Source of the DNA: Bacteroidales bacterium UBA3382 | Lineage (GTDB): Bacteria > Bacteroidota > Bacteroidia > Bacteroidales > UBA932 | Reading direction: 5' to 3' | Assembly (NCBI GenBank): GCA_002358965.1 | Contig: DEPW01000055.1 | Location: 1 to 7,003, forward strand | DNA length: 7,003 bases | Part shown: positions 1-6,404 of the stretch, piece by piece | Position numbering within the stretch: position 1 is the first letter of the stretch | How the letters are laid out: each line of letters begins with the position of its first letter | Made by a program: the position numbers and the translations under genes | The notes under the pieces: model-generated | Database searches by the model: none | The model's input: the letters and a program-made list of their open reading frames with translations, nothing else | What the model was told of the DNA's origin: nothing

Positions 1-14
1 AAGCCGAGAGCAGA

Positions 15-28
15 GCAAATTTATTTGC
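15..28. repeat. Short AT-rich palindrome at the left edge
   Basis: The sequence reads GCAAAT-TT-ATTTGC, a perfect 6-bp inverted repeat with a 2-base spacer, in the non-coding stretch before the first gene. From memory, very similar stretches (with the preceding GAGAGCAGA) recur upstream of many Bacteroidales genes, so this may be one copy of a dispersed intergenic motif. That is recollection and was not checked. It could equally be a small operator or chance. Nothing else recognisable lies in 1-102. Confidence 0.3.
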
Positions 29-102
29 GCAGACTCCGTACCGTTCGCAAAAACCCGCAGGCGGCCTTTAATTCGGAAATAAACCGTATATTCGCATATC
101 AA

Positions 103-110
103 TATTTTTG
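103..110 (+). promoter_or_regulatory. Candidate -7 promoter box for the kinase/nucleotidyltransferase unit
   Basis: TATTTTTG matches the Bacteroidota -7 consensus TAnnTTTG exactly and ends two bases before the ATG at 113. No TTTG or TTG is found 18-21 bases upstream, so the -33 element is missing or weak. The closeness to the ATG means transcription would begin at or within the first codons, implying a leaderless message or a slightly later start codon. Confidence 0.5.
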
Positions 111-112
111 CG

Positions 113-1564
113 ATGGAAGATACGGAAAGATTGGAGGAATTGTATGTAAAATATGCCGGCATGGCTCCGGTGCGCTGTACGCTTCTTGCCGGTGCGGGAA
201 GCAACCGGAAATATTACGAGATGAGCTCCGGTGACGGAAAAACCGTCATCGGCACGGTCGCAGAGGACGAGGATGAAAACCGGGCCTTTTTCGCGATAGC
301 GGCGCATCTCAGGTCGAAAGGCATCGATGTGCCGCAAATCATGGCAGTGAGCGATGACGGCCTCTGCTATATCCAGCAGGATCTCGGAAGGAAGAGCCTG
401 TATGATGCGGTGTCGGCAGGAAGGTCTTCGGGAAGATACTCGGATGAAGAGGAACGCGCCATCGAAGCGGCTGTCGGCTGCCTTCCGGAGATAGCCGTCC
501 GTGGAGCGGAAGGTTTCGATTTCGACGGGACATGCCTGTATCCGGGTTTCTGCCGTCGCACGGTATTTTATGATCTGAATTATTTCAAATACTGTTTTCT
601 CAAACTCGGCGATGTGCCTTTTGATGAAAACAGATTGGAGGACGATTTCGAATTTCTGACGGGACTCTTGCTTGAGGCTGATTGCGATTATTTCATGTAC
701 AGGGACTTCCAGTCGAGGAACATAATGATGTCCGGAGGCAGGCCGTTTTTCATAGATTTCCAGGGGGCGCGCAAAGGACCTTTGGAATACGATCTGGCGT
801 CTTTCGTTTGGCAGGCCAAGGCCGGATATGGGGAGGAGTTGCGCAGGAGGCTTGTCGGAACATATCTCGACAAACTTTCGCAGATGCTCCATGTGGAAAG
901 GAAAGAGTTTGTCGCGCGGTTAAGGACATTCGTGCTATTCAGGATGTTGCAAGTGCTCGGAGCATACGGTTACAGAGGCCTGCATGAAGGCAAGAAGCAT
1001 TTTCGTTCGAGCATCCCGTATGCGTTGAAGAATGTATCGGAGCTGTTTTCGGGCGATTTTCTCGGATACCCGTCCGACGAATTGAGGGCGGTTCCCGGCG
1101 GCGATCTGGAAGCGGCTGTCCCTTATCTGTCGGGACTCATCCGCTCGCTGTACGCGAAAGGCTCTTGCCTCGAAGTGGAAATATGCAGTTTTTCCTATAA
1201 AAAAGGGCTTCCGCAAGACCGTAGCGGAAACGGGGGAGGCTACATCTTCGATTGCAGAGGCATATTGAATCCCGGAAGGTTCGAGCAGTACAAGTCCCTG
1301 GACGGCAGGGACGAGGCTGTGGCAAGGTTCATCGAAGAGCGAACTGCGATGCCTGCCTTCCTTGACAATGTATTCCCGATAGTGGACATGCATGTGTCCG
1401 ATTTCATTTCGCGCGGCTTCGAGCACCTGTTCGTAGCTTTCGGCTGTACCGGCGGAAGGCATCGTTCGGTATATTGCGCCGAAAAGCTGGCGTCATATCT
1501 GTCTGCCAGGTATCCTGTGCGTATCAAACTGGTTCATAGAGAGATGGAGGCTGCCGTGAAATGA
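113..1564 (+). CDS. AmgK-like amino-sugar kinase fused to a RapZ C-terminal-type domain
   Basis: This 483-residue cytoplasmic protein has two domains. Residues about 5-320 form an aminoglycoside-phosphotransferase-fold kinase: a nucleotide-loop segment GAGSNRKYY (27-35), a catalytic-loop motif YRDFQSRNIM (196-205, with D198 and N203) and a metal-binding IDFQ (214-217, D215). This pattern is typical of AmgK, which phosphorylates MurNAc/GlcNAc at the anomeric position. Residues about 353-483 match the C-terminal domain of RapZ: SFSYKKGLP (359-367), IFDCR (378-382) and GCTGGRHRSV (444-453). There is no RapZ P-loop ATPase domain. Compared from memory with E. coli RapZ, the C247, T248, G249 and R253 equivalents are kept (C445, T446, G447, R451), H190 is replaced by glycine (388), and the basic RNA-binding tail is absent. 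The gene overlaps the downstream nucleotidyltransferase by ATGA. ATG 113 is chosen because family members begin shortly before the LEELY-like helix; TTG at 131 is an alternative. I am sure of the fold and fusion; the sugar substrate is inferred. Confidence 0.88.
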   Translation: MEDTERLEELYVKYAGMAPVRCTLLAGAGSNRKYYEMSSGDGKTVIGTVAEDEDENRAFFAIAAHLRSKGIDVPQIMAVSDDGLCYIQQDLGRKSLYDAVSAGRSSGRYSDEEERAIEAAVGCLPEIAVRGAEGFDFDGTCLYPGFCRRTVFYDLNYFKYCFLKLGDVPFDENRLEDDFEFLTGLLLEADCDYFMYRDFQSRNIMMSGGRPFFIDFQGARKGPLEYDLASFVWQAKAGYGEELRRRLVGTYLDKLSQMLHVERKEFVARLRTFVLFRMLQVLGAYGYRGLHEGKKHFRSSIPYALKNVSELFSGDFLGYPSDELRAVPGGDLEAAVPYLSGLIRSLYAKGSCLEVEICSFSYKKGLPQDRSGNGGGYIFDCRGILNPGRFEQYKSLDGRDEAVARFIEERTAMPAFLDNVFPIVDMHVSDFISRGFEHLFVAFGCTGGRHRSVYCAEKLASYLSARYPVRIKLVHREMEAAVK

Positions 1565-2319
1565 AAGCCCTGATCTTTGCGGCCGGTCTCGGGACCAGGT
1601 TGAAACCCTTTACCCTCCATGCTCCGAAAGCCCTCTATCCTTTAGAAGGCAGGCCGCTGATTTACTGGGTGGTGCGGAAACTCATACATTCGGGCCTCGT
1701 GGACGGCATCGTAGTGAATGTCCATCATTTTGCGGACATGATCAAGGAGTATCTTTCAGGTGAAGAGTTCCGTACGATGGGCGGGGAACTCGGGGTCGAG
1801 ATATCCGACGAGACCGATTGCCTGCTTGAAACAGGGGGAGGTATGCTGTATGCGGAAAGATTTCTTGCCGGCAGTCCTTTTGTGATGCACAATTCGGACA
1901 TCGTTTCGAATGCCGATATCCACGCTCTCGTTTCATCGCACCGCGACGGGGATATGGCGACCTTGCTCGTGAGCGCGAGGAAGAGCCGGAGATACTTGCT
2001 GTTCGATGACGATTCGCTTTTGGCAGGCTGGTGCGATGCCTCGACAGGAGAGGTCCGTTCGCCTTACGGCAGGATAGAGCCGGGCGATTACAGGATGCTG
2101 GCCTTTTCGGGCATACATGTCGCCTCTGCCTCAATCTTCGACGAAGTCCGTTCCGCAGGTTTTTCAGGACGGTTTTCCATAACGGATTTTTACTTGGCGT
2201 CATGCAGGACATGCCGTATCAGGGCTTTCGAACAGGACTCGTTGGTGTTGGCGGACGCAGGGAAGCCGGAAAACATGCCGCTGGCCCGGCAAATTATAGA
2301 CGAGTTTTATGATTTGTAG
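1561..2319 (+). CDS. MurU-like sugar-1-phosphate nucleotidyltransferase
   Basis: This 252-residue cytoplasmic enzyme belongs to the NTP_transferase (GT-A-like, Rossmann-type) family, which makes NDP-sugars from a sugar-1-phosphate and an NTP. The signature GLGTRLKPFT lies at residues 9-18, followed by the conserved lysine in PKAL (K23). LETGGGM (89-95) contacts the base and sugar in relatives, HNSDI (110-114, D113) supplies a metal ligand, and DAGKPENM (232-239) corresponds to the C-terminal D-x-G-x-P metal/sugar motif. The length is close to that of MurU (about 220-250) and short of the glucose or mannose enzymes with left-handed helix tails, which are absent here. The start overlaps the stop of the kinase gene (ATGA), indicating translational coupling. 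Pairing with an AmgK-like kinase suggests UDP-MurNAc (or a related UDP-sugar) salvage that bypasses de novo synthesis. Another sugar-1-phosphate cannot be excluded from sequence. Confidence 0.88.
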   Translation: MKALIFAAGLGTRLKPFTLHAPKALYPLEGRPLIYWVVRKLIHSGLVDGIVVNVHHFADMIKEYLSGEEFRTMGGELGVEISDETDCLLETGGGMLYAERFLAGSPFVMHNSDIVSNADIHALVSSHRDGDMATLLVSARKSRRYLLFDDDSLLAGWCDASTGEVRSPYGRIEPGDYRMLAFSGIHVASASIFDEVRSAGFSGRFSITDFYLASCRTCRIRAFEQDSLVLADAGKPENMPLARQIIDEFYDL

Positions 2320-2339
2320 TGAAAAATATTATATTTTTG
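2313..2339 (+). promoter_or_regulatory. Candidate promoter for the DUF4491/secreted protein/LuxR operon
   Basis: A TTTG at 2313-2316, overlapping the end of the nucleotidyltransferase gene, could be the -33 element, and TATTTTTG at 2332-2339 matches the -7 consensus. The 15-base spacing is shorter than the usual 18-21. The -7 box is embedded in an AT-only perfect palindrome (AAAAATAT-T-ATATTTTT, 2322-2338) flanked by two GTGAAAAA direct repeats (2319-2326 and 2339-2346) spaced 20 bases apart. This would leave a leader of roughly 15-20 bases before the ATG at 2362. The unusual spacing lowers confidence in the -33 assignment. Confidence 0.5.
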
Positions 2340-2361
2340 TGAAAAACTTTCAGGCATCAAT

Positions 2362-2658
2362 ATGGATTTGAATATCTGGGGACTTGTCGTCGGTGCAGCG
2401 ACTTTTGTCATAATAGGTGTCTTCCATCCTATCGTAGTCAAGGCCTATTATCACTTCGGTCTGAAATCCAGATGGTGGTTCCTCGCGGGAGGCGCCGTAT
2501 TGGCAACGGTGGCCGTGTTCGTGCAGAATCTCGTCGCTTCCATACTGTTGGGAGTAATTGCCTTTTCGATGTTTTGGAGCGTCCGTGAAATCAAGGAGCA
2601 GAAGAGAAGGGTTGAAAGGGGCTGGTTCCCGGACAATCCCGACAGGAAAAAAGATTAG
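2362..2658 (+). CDS. DUF4491 family small membrane protein
   Basis: This 98-residue protein matches the DUF4491 family as I remember it. It has a hydrophobic first segment containing GAATFVIIGVFHPIVVKA (11-28), two further membrane segments (about 38-55 and 57-75) and a charged C-terminal end with KRRVERGWFPDNP (81-93). The FHPIVVKA and EKGWFP-like motifs are the family hallmarks. The length is that of the whole family, so the gene is complete. It probably sits in the inner membrane with its basic tail in the cytoplasm (positive-inside rule). No function is known for the family. A candidate promoter lies directly upstream, and the next gene begins 23 bases after the stop on the same strand with no recognisable promoter between, so co-transcription with the secreted protein and the LuxR-type regulator is likely. 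Confidence 0.88.
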   Translation: MDLNIWGLVVGAATFVIIGVFHPIVVKAYYHFGLKSRWWFLAGGAVLATVAVFVQNLVASILLGVIAFSMFWSVREIKEQKRRVERGWFPDNPDRKKD

Positions 2659-2681
2659 AATGACAGTTAAAATAATGCGTT

Positions 2682-3410
2682 ATGATGAAGATTAGATTCG
2701 GGTTTTTACATTTTGTGACGGCGCTTGCCGCTGCCATGGCCATGCCGTTTGCCGCCATGGCCCAGAGCCAGTCTGGCGAAATCGATTATTCGAAAGGGCA
2801 AGGCATTGAGAATGTCCTGTCGGACACGGTGGCTTTCGCCCTGCCGGAATTTTCGGACGGAAAAGTGTTCTTTACTGATTACAGCTCTTCTTCGGCCAAA
2901 TTGAACATATCCAATGTCGATCAGTGCGTGAAGTTCATCGACCCTTCTTCGGGGGATACCCTCAATGTGGTAAGGGAAGACGATGTCATGTATGTGATAG
3001 CTGCAAACAAGACTTTTTACAAGACGAAATTCGGTTATGCCCAGGTGCTGAAATTTTCCGGAGACTGCTCTTTTTGTTTCGTCAAGGATATGGCCGTGGA
3101 ACAGATGCAGGCGATGACATCTTACGGAAGGATTCCTGCAACCTCGACTGCAAAGACCGTTAACGCCCTTAACGACATGGGGGGCTCGAACAGCAGCAAT
3201 GTCGGCAAGAACATGGAGCTGAAATACAGCATGAAGCTGCTTCCTGTCCTTGTGAAGGGCAACAAGGTGATGATTTCCACAAGGAAGGCTTTCACGAAGC
3301 TCTTTCCGGACAAGAAGGACCTCATCAAACAGCTTTCGGGCGAGATGAAGACCGATTTCGGCGATGTCCGCAGCGCGTATGAACTGTTCAACGCACTCGT
3401 AGGTGAATGA
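2682..3410 (+). CDS. Secreted hypothetical protein with a CxxC motif
   Basis: I do not recognise this 242-residue protein. It begins with a clear Sec signal peptide: a basic MMKIR start, a hydrophobic core FLHFVTALAAAMAMPFA, and a likely signal peptidase I site after AMA (about residue 27). No lipobox is present, so it should be periplasmic or secreted. The mature part has C82 and a C129-S-F-C132 motif. The middle segment (155-178) is rich in small polar residues and looks like a flexible linker. The C-terminal segment (203-240, with FPDKKDLIKQLS and KTDFGDVRSAYELFNAL) is charged and probably helical, and resembles C-terminal stretches I recall in other uncharacterised Bacteroidota exported proteins. 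ATG is found at both 2682 and 2685, and either could be used. The end overlaps the start of the regulator gene by 8 bases. The CxxC could be a redox or metal pair, but no thioredoxin-like fold is evident. Confidence 0.75.
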   Translation: MMKIRFGFLHFVTALAAAMAMPFAAMAQSQSGEIDYSKGQGIENVLSDTVAFALPEFSDGKVFFTDYSSSSAKLNISNVDQCVKFIDPSSGDTLNVVREDDVMYVIAANKTFYKTKFGYAQVLKFSGDCSFCFVKDMAVEQMQAMTSYGRIPATSTAKTVNALNDMGGSNSSNVGKNMELKYSMKLLPVLVKGNKVMISTRKAFTKLFPDKKDLIKQLSGEMKTDFGDVRSAYELFNALVGE

Positions 3411-4029
3411 TAAGGTGGCACACAAGGCAGGCGTACCTTATACGATAGCGGTAATCGAACCGGAATATCTTACGGCTCTCGGCATGAAGACTCTGCTCGA
3501 GAGCCTTGTTCCTTTTGCCGAGGTGCTGCTGTATGAAGATGCCGACTCTTTCATGGTGGATGCCGGAAGACGCCGTTTCGTCCATTGTTTCGTGGACGGA
3601 CGGATTTATTTTTCCAATGCCTCTTGTTTCGCGTCCCTTCCTTTCGTGGTAATCTTGCTCGTCAGGGGGCGGCCCGACGGTTCGGTGCTGGCCAAGACAG
3701 GACTGAGGTACATCAGTCTGGATTCGGGCAGGCATGATACTCTGGGCGCTCTGATGCGTGTGCATTGCGAAGGCCATAAGGAGGGGCACAGTGTCGATGA
3801 CACGGGCCGCGGTGACGGGAAACCTGTCCTGACAGGGAGGGAAACGGAGGTGTTGCGTTTAGTGGCGACAGGACATCTGAACAAGGAGATAGCCGACAGG
3901 CTCGGCATAAGCATTACGACGGTGATTTCGCACCGTAAGCATATTACCGACAAGTTGCATATCAAGTCCGTTCCGGCGCTTACTGTGTATGCCGTGCTGC
4001 ACGGACTTGTCGGTCTCGACCGTATCTGA
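3403..4029 (+). CDS. LuxR/GerE-type transcriptional regulator with a degenerate receiver-like N-terminus
   Basis: This 208-residue protein has a C-terminal LuxR/GerE helix-turn-helix at residues about 142-203: LTGRETEVLRLVATG (143-157), the HTH core NKEIADRLGISITTVISHR (160-178), then the dimer helix. The N-terminal part starts like a response-regulator receiver (YTIAVIEPEYLTALGMKTLL, 13-32) and has its overall length. However, the acidic pair is E19-P-E21, no DLxMP-type phosphoacceptor loop is visible (RFVHCFVDGRIYF at 58-70 sits there), and the usual KP switch lysine is missing. Phosphorylation by a histidine kinase therefore looks doubtful, and no kinase is encoded here. Residues 123-141 are a polar linker. 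The start is GTG at 3403, inside the end of the upstream gene (8-base overlap), giving translational coupling; GTG 3415 is an alternative. It faces the TonB-dependent receptor gene tail to tail, making that receptor a plausible target. Confidence 0.85.
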   Translation: MNDKVAHKAGVPYTIAVIEPEYLTALGMKTLLESLVPFAEVLLYEDADSFMVDAGRRRFVHCFVDGRIYFSNASCFASLPFVVILLVRGRPDGSVLAKTGLRYISLDSGRHDTLGALMRVHCEGHKEGHSVDDTGRGDGKPVLTGRETEVLRLVATGHLNKEIADRLGISITTVISHRKHITDKLHIKSVPALTVYAVLHGLVGLDRI

Positions 4030-4036
4030 GGCTGTG

Positions 4037-6400
4037 TCAGAGTTCCAATTGCAGGCCGGCTCCGAAAGTGGCCGGAAGGCCTTCCTGGAGAAAGGCGTTT
4101 CCGAGCGATACGAAGTAAAATGTATCGTAACCGGTACCGGTTATGTTTTTCCCCCAGAATTCGATGGAAAATCCTTTGAAGACCAACTGTACCGAAGCGT
4201 TGAGCAGGGCGTAAAGCGGTTGGCTCAAAGTGTTGTCCTCATTCCACCATATTTTTCCGAAAGCCTTGGTGTTGACATTGAAATCTATGCTCTCAAGCGG
4301 TCCGAGGGCTGTTCGCAATGAATATGTGGCGGAAGCGGAGAGCGTATTGGAAGGTATGTACGGGACATGTTTTCCTGAAAAATCCTCGCGGCCGTCGTCG
4401 TATATGACGAATCTGGCATCGGTGAATCCGTAATTGATGTCCAGTGACAGTCTTTCGTATCTGTAATTGAGCGAAGCCTCGATGCCGGCGCTGCGGCTCC
4501 TTCCTGCGTTGGTCATCATCCTTCCGGTGCCTTTTTCAGGGAAGACGGTGAGCTGCTGGTCGAAGGTCTCGATGAGGAAGGCGGTCAGGCTTCCGCTAAA
4601 GTAAGAACGCCCGTATGAGACGAAGCCTGCGGCTCCGATTTCGAAGTTCCAGCATTTTTCCGGCTCGTATGTTATGATTCCGGCTATGTCCTGTCCGCTG
4701 TCTGCGGGATACCCTCCGCCGTTGCCGGGCATTCCGAGGCCGGCCATCATGTCGCCGGCGAGTTTTTCGCGCAATATGTCCGAAAAGAGCTGTGTGTTGA
4801 AGCCTCCTGCCTTGTATCCTTTCGATACCGACGCATAGGCGTTCCAGTTGTCGTCTCCGTACCTTACGGCAATGCGCGGCAGGACTTCGAAATAACCGAG
4901 CCTTTCTTTGTCTTCGAGCCGGCTTTCAAGGTGCTTGTACTCGTCCATGGTGAGGGTGAAGAGATAGTCTATTTCCGTTCCCGACGAATAGTCGAATGTC
5001 AGATGCTCGTAATCTATCCGCAATCCTGCTTCGAAAATCCATTTTCCGGTCCTGTAATATGAAGTGTGGTACAGGGCGGCGCCTGTCGTGCGCGTGAGGA
5101 AATCGCTGTCCATGACGAAACTGTCCTGGCCGAGTCTTATCCCGTGTCCGGGGAATACTGAGCCTATTCCCGCATTGGCCTGTCCCAGTATCAGTTCGTC
5201 GATGCCGTCTTTGAGGAATGTGACTGGAGCGTCCATGCTGTTGTGTCTGTAGAATAATGACAAGCCGCCAATCCAGTCCCAGCCGGTTTCCGGGGATTCT
5301 GCCTGTTTCAAAACGAGCTCCTGGGATACGGAATGTTCCTGTTGTGCCTGTGCGAGGGTGAAGTAGGACAGCGGCAAGTAGTCCTGATCCATGTCCATAC
5401 GGTCTTTCCCGTATCTGTACGATGTCGTGCCTGACAATGACAGTCTTCCAAGCGCAAACTCGTAGCTGAGGCCTTCCGTGATGTTGAGCCTTTCGTATCC
5501 GCAGAAGCCGTTGTAGTCTATCTCTTGTCCAGGCATCCTGTATGGAAAGCCTCCCTGACGGAGCCAGTTTGCCGACAGGGTGTTGTCGAACTTTGCTTTG
5601 CTGCCGGCTTTCCATTCAGCCCTTAATCTCCCTCCGGTTTCGTCGCTCCAGTCGCAAAGTGCAGGATCGGCCCATGCTCCTGAACTGTGTTCCTGCGTCC
5701 ATTCAGGGTGCGATGATACATATGCGTTTTTGTAAAATCCGTCTTTGTGCCTGTAATATCCTCCGACGCCGATGCCGATGTCGTCCGACAGTCTTGCGTA
5801 GTGCGATATTCTGGCTTCGAGGCTGTTGCCGTTTCCGTAGCCTATTTCGGCCCTTGTCCCCTGGTATGCGAGAGGGGAGAGGGTCGTGATGCTGATGATG
5901 CCTCCTATGGTGTTGCGTCCGAAGAGCGTGCCTTGCGGTCCGCGGAATACCTCTATCGATCTGATGTCGAAGAGTTCCGTGTCAAAATCGTTCTTGTTGA
6001 AGTAGCCTATGCCGTCGATGTAAAGTCCCATTACCGGGTTGTCTATCCTGGCGCCGAGTCCTCGCATGTAAATCGATGATGTCATTTTCGATCCGTATTC
6101 CGGGATGAAGAGGTTGGGCACCGTGGCCGACAGGTCTTTGTAATCGAGTACCCTTTCCCTTTCGATGCGTTTCAGGTACAGCCGTGTCGTCGGGACTGTC
6201 TTGCCTTCGCTTAGGAAGCTCGTCCGGGCAGTGCCGGTGATTACGCTATTGTCAAGGGTGTCGGTCGTTCCGGCAGGTCTGCCGTAGTCGGTGTCTTTGC
6301 CGGGATCCTTTGCGGATGCGGCGGCGGTTTGTCCTGCCGACAGGCAAATGGCGGTAATTAATATGGATATGGCAAGCCGTATTTTCTTCAAGTTGTTCAT
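4037..6400 (-). CDS. TonB-dependent outer-membrane receptor, siderophore/iron-complex type
   Basis: This 787-residue outer-membrane active transporter is powered by TonB-ExbBD. The start MNNLKKIRLAISILITAICL gives a signal peptide, cut around residues 23-30. A VITGTARTS segment (53-61) marks the TonB-box/plug start. The plug domain (about 52-180) contains the classic EVFRGPQGTLFGRNTIGG (150-167). The 22-strand barrel fills the rest, with a TGRMMTNAGRSRSAGIEA-type segment near 625-642, common in siderophore receptors of the FyuA/CirA group, and a C-terminal TFGAGLQLEL. There is no CarboxypepD_reg-like N-terminal extension and no SusD-like neighbour, which argues against a SusC glycan transporter. 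The last residue is leucine rather than the usual aromatic. ATG 6400 is preferred over a TTG at 6427, which would place nine residues ahead of the signal peptide and would start upstream of the -7 box. The gene converges on the LuxR-type regulator. The substrate is not determinable; iron-siderophore or heme is an inference from the family. Confidence 0.92.
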   Translation of the reverse strand: MNNLKKIRLAISILITAICLSAGQTAAASAKDPGKDTDYGRPAGTTDTLDNSVITGTARTSFLSEGKTVPTTRLYLKRIERERVLDYKDLSATVPNLFIPEYGSKMTSSIYMRGLGARIDNPVMGLYIDGIGYFNKNDFDTELFDIRSIEVFRGPQGTLFGRNTIGGIISITTLSPLAYQGTRAEIGYGNGNSLEARISHYARLSDDIGIGVGGYYRHKDGFYKNAYVSSHPEWTQEHSSGAWADPALCDWSDETGGRLRAEWKAGSKAKFDNTLSANWLRQGGFPYRMPGQEIDYNGFCGYERLNITEGLSYEFALGRLSLSGTTSYRYGKDRMDMDQDYLPLSYFTLAQAQQEHSVSQELVLKQAESPETGWDWIGGLSLFYRHNSMDAPVTFLKDGIDELILGQANAGIGSVFPGHGIRLGQDSFVMDSDFLTRTTGAALYHTSYYRTGKWIFEAGLRIDYEHLTFDYSSGTEIDYLFTLTMDEYKHLESRLEDKERLGYFEVLPRIAVRYGDDNWNAYASVSKGYKAGGFNTQLFSDILREKLAGDMMAGLGMPGNGGGYPADSGQDIAGIITYEPEKCWNFEIGAAGFVSYGRSYFSGSLTAFLIETFDQQLTVFPEKGTGRMMTNAGRSRSAGIEASLNYRYERLSLDINYGFTDARFVIYDDGREDFSGKHVPYIPSNTLSASATYSLRTALGPLESIDFNVNTKAFGKIWWNEDNTLSQPLYALLNASVQLVFKGFSIEFWGKNITGTGYDTFYFVSLGNAFLQEGLPATFGAGLQLEL
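4128..4150 (+). terminator. Candidate intrinsic terminator for the LuxR operon, inside the antisense receptor gene
   Basis: A perfect 16-base palindrome (4128-4143) can fold as TAACCG / CGGTTA arms around a GTAC loop, and a run of five T follows at 4146-4150. It lies about 100 bases past the regulator stop codon, within the 3' end of the opposing receptor gene. Only 7 bases separate the two stops, so any plus-strand terminator has to lie inside the receptor gene. The stem is short (6 bp), and the palindrome also arises from the receptor codons for TGTG, so it may be coincidental. Confidence 0.35.
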
Positions 6401-6404
6401 GCGG

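Noticed and set aside
25..234. Plus-strand open frame of 69 codons at the left edge
   Set aside because: It runs through the promoter and into the kinase gene in another frame, with no motif. The kinase frame is clearly the real one.
68..892. Long minus-strand open frame (274 codons) antisense to the kinase gene
   Set aside because: It has no recognisable domain and unnatural composition, and lies entirely opposite a gene with clear catalytic motifs. Long antisense frames are common opposite GC-rich codons.
113..1564. Aminoglycoside resistance phosphotransferase
   Set aside because: The fold is shared, but the fused RapZ-type domain and the coupled MurU-like gene point to sugar metabolism rather than antibiotic modification.
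2706..3425. Minus-strand open frame (239 codons) opposite the secreted protein gene
   Set aside because: The plus-strand frame has a proper signal peptide and operon context. The antisense product is histidine- and arginine-rich with no motif, and would start inside the regulator gene.
4926..5615. Minus-strand open frame (229 codons) within the receptor gene in another frame
   Set aside because: It lies wholly inside the receptor barrel coding region, its product is arginine- and histidine-rich, and it shows no domain, so it is a shadow frame.
4037..6400. SusC/SusD-type glycan utilisation locus
   Set aside because: The receptor lacks the CarboxypepD_reg-like N-terminal domain, and no SusD-like lipoprotein or glycoside hydrolase is present.
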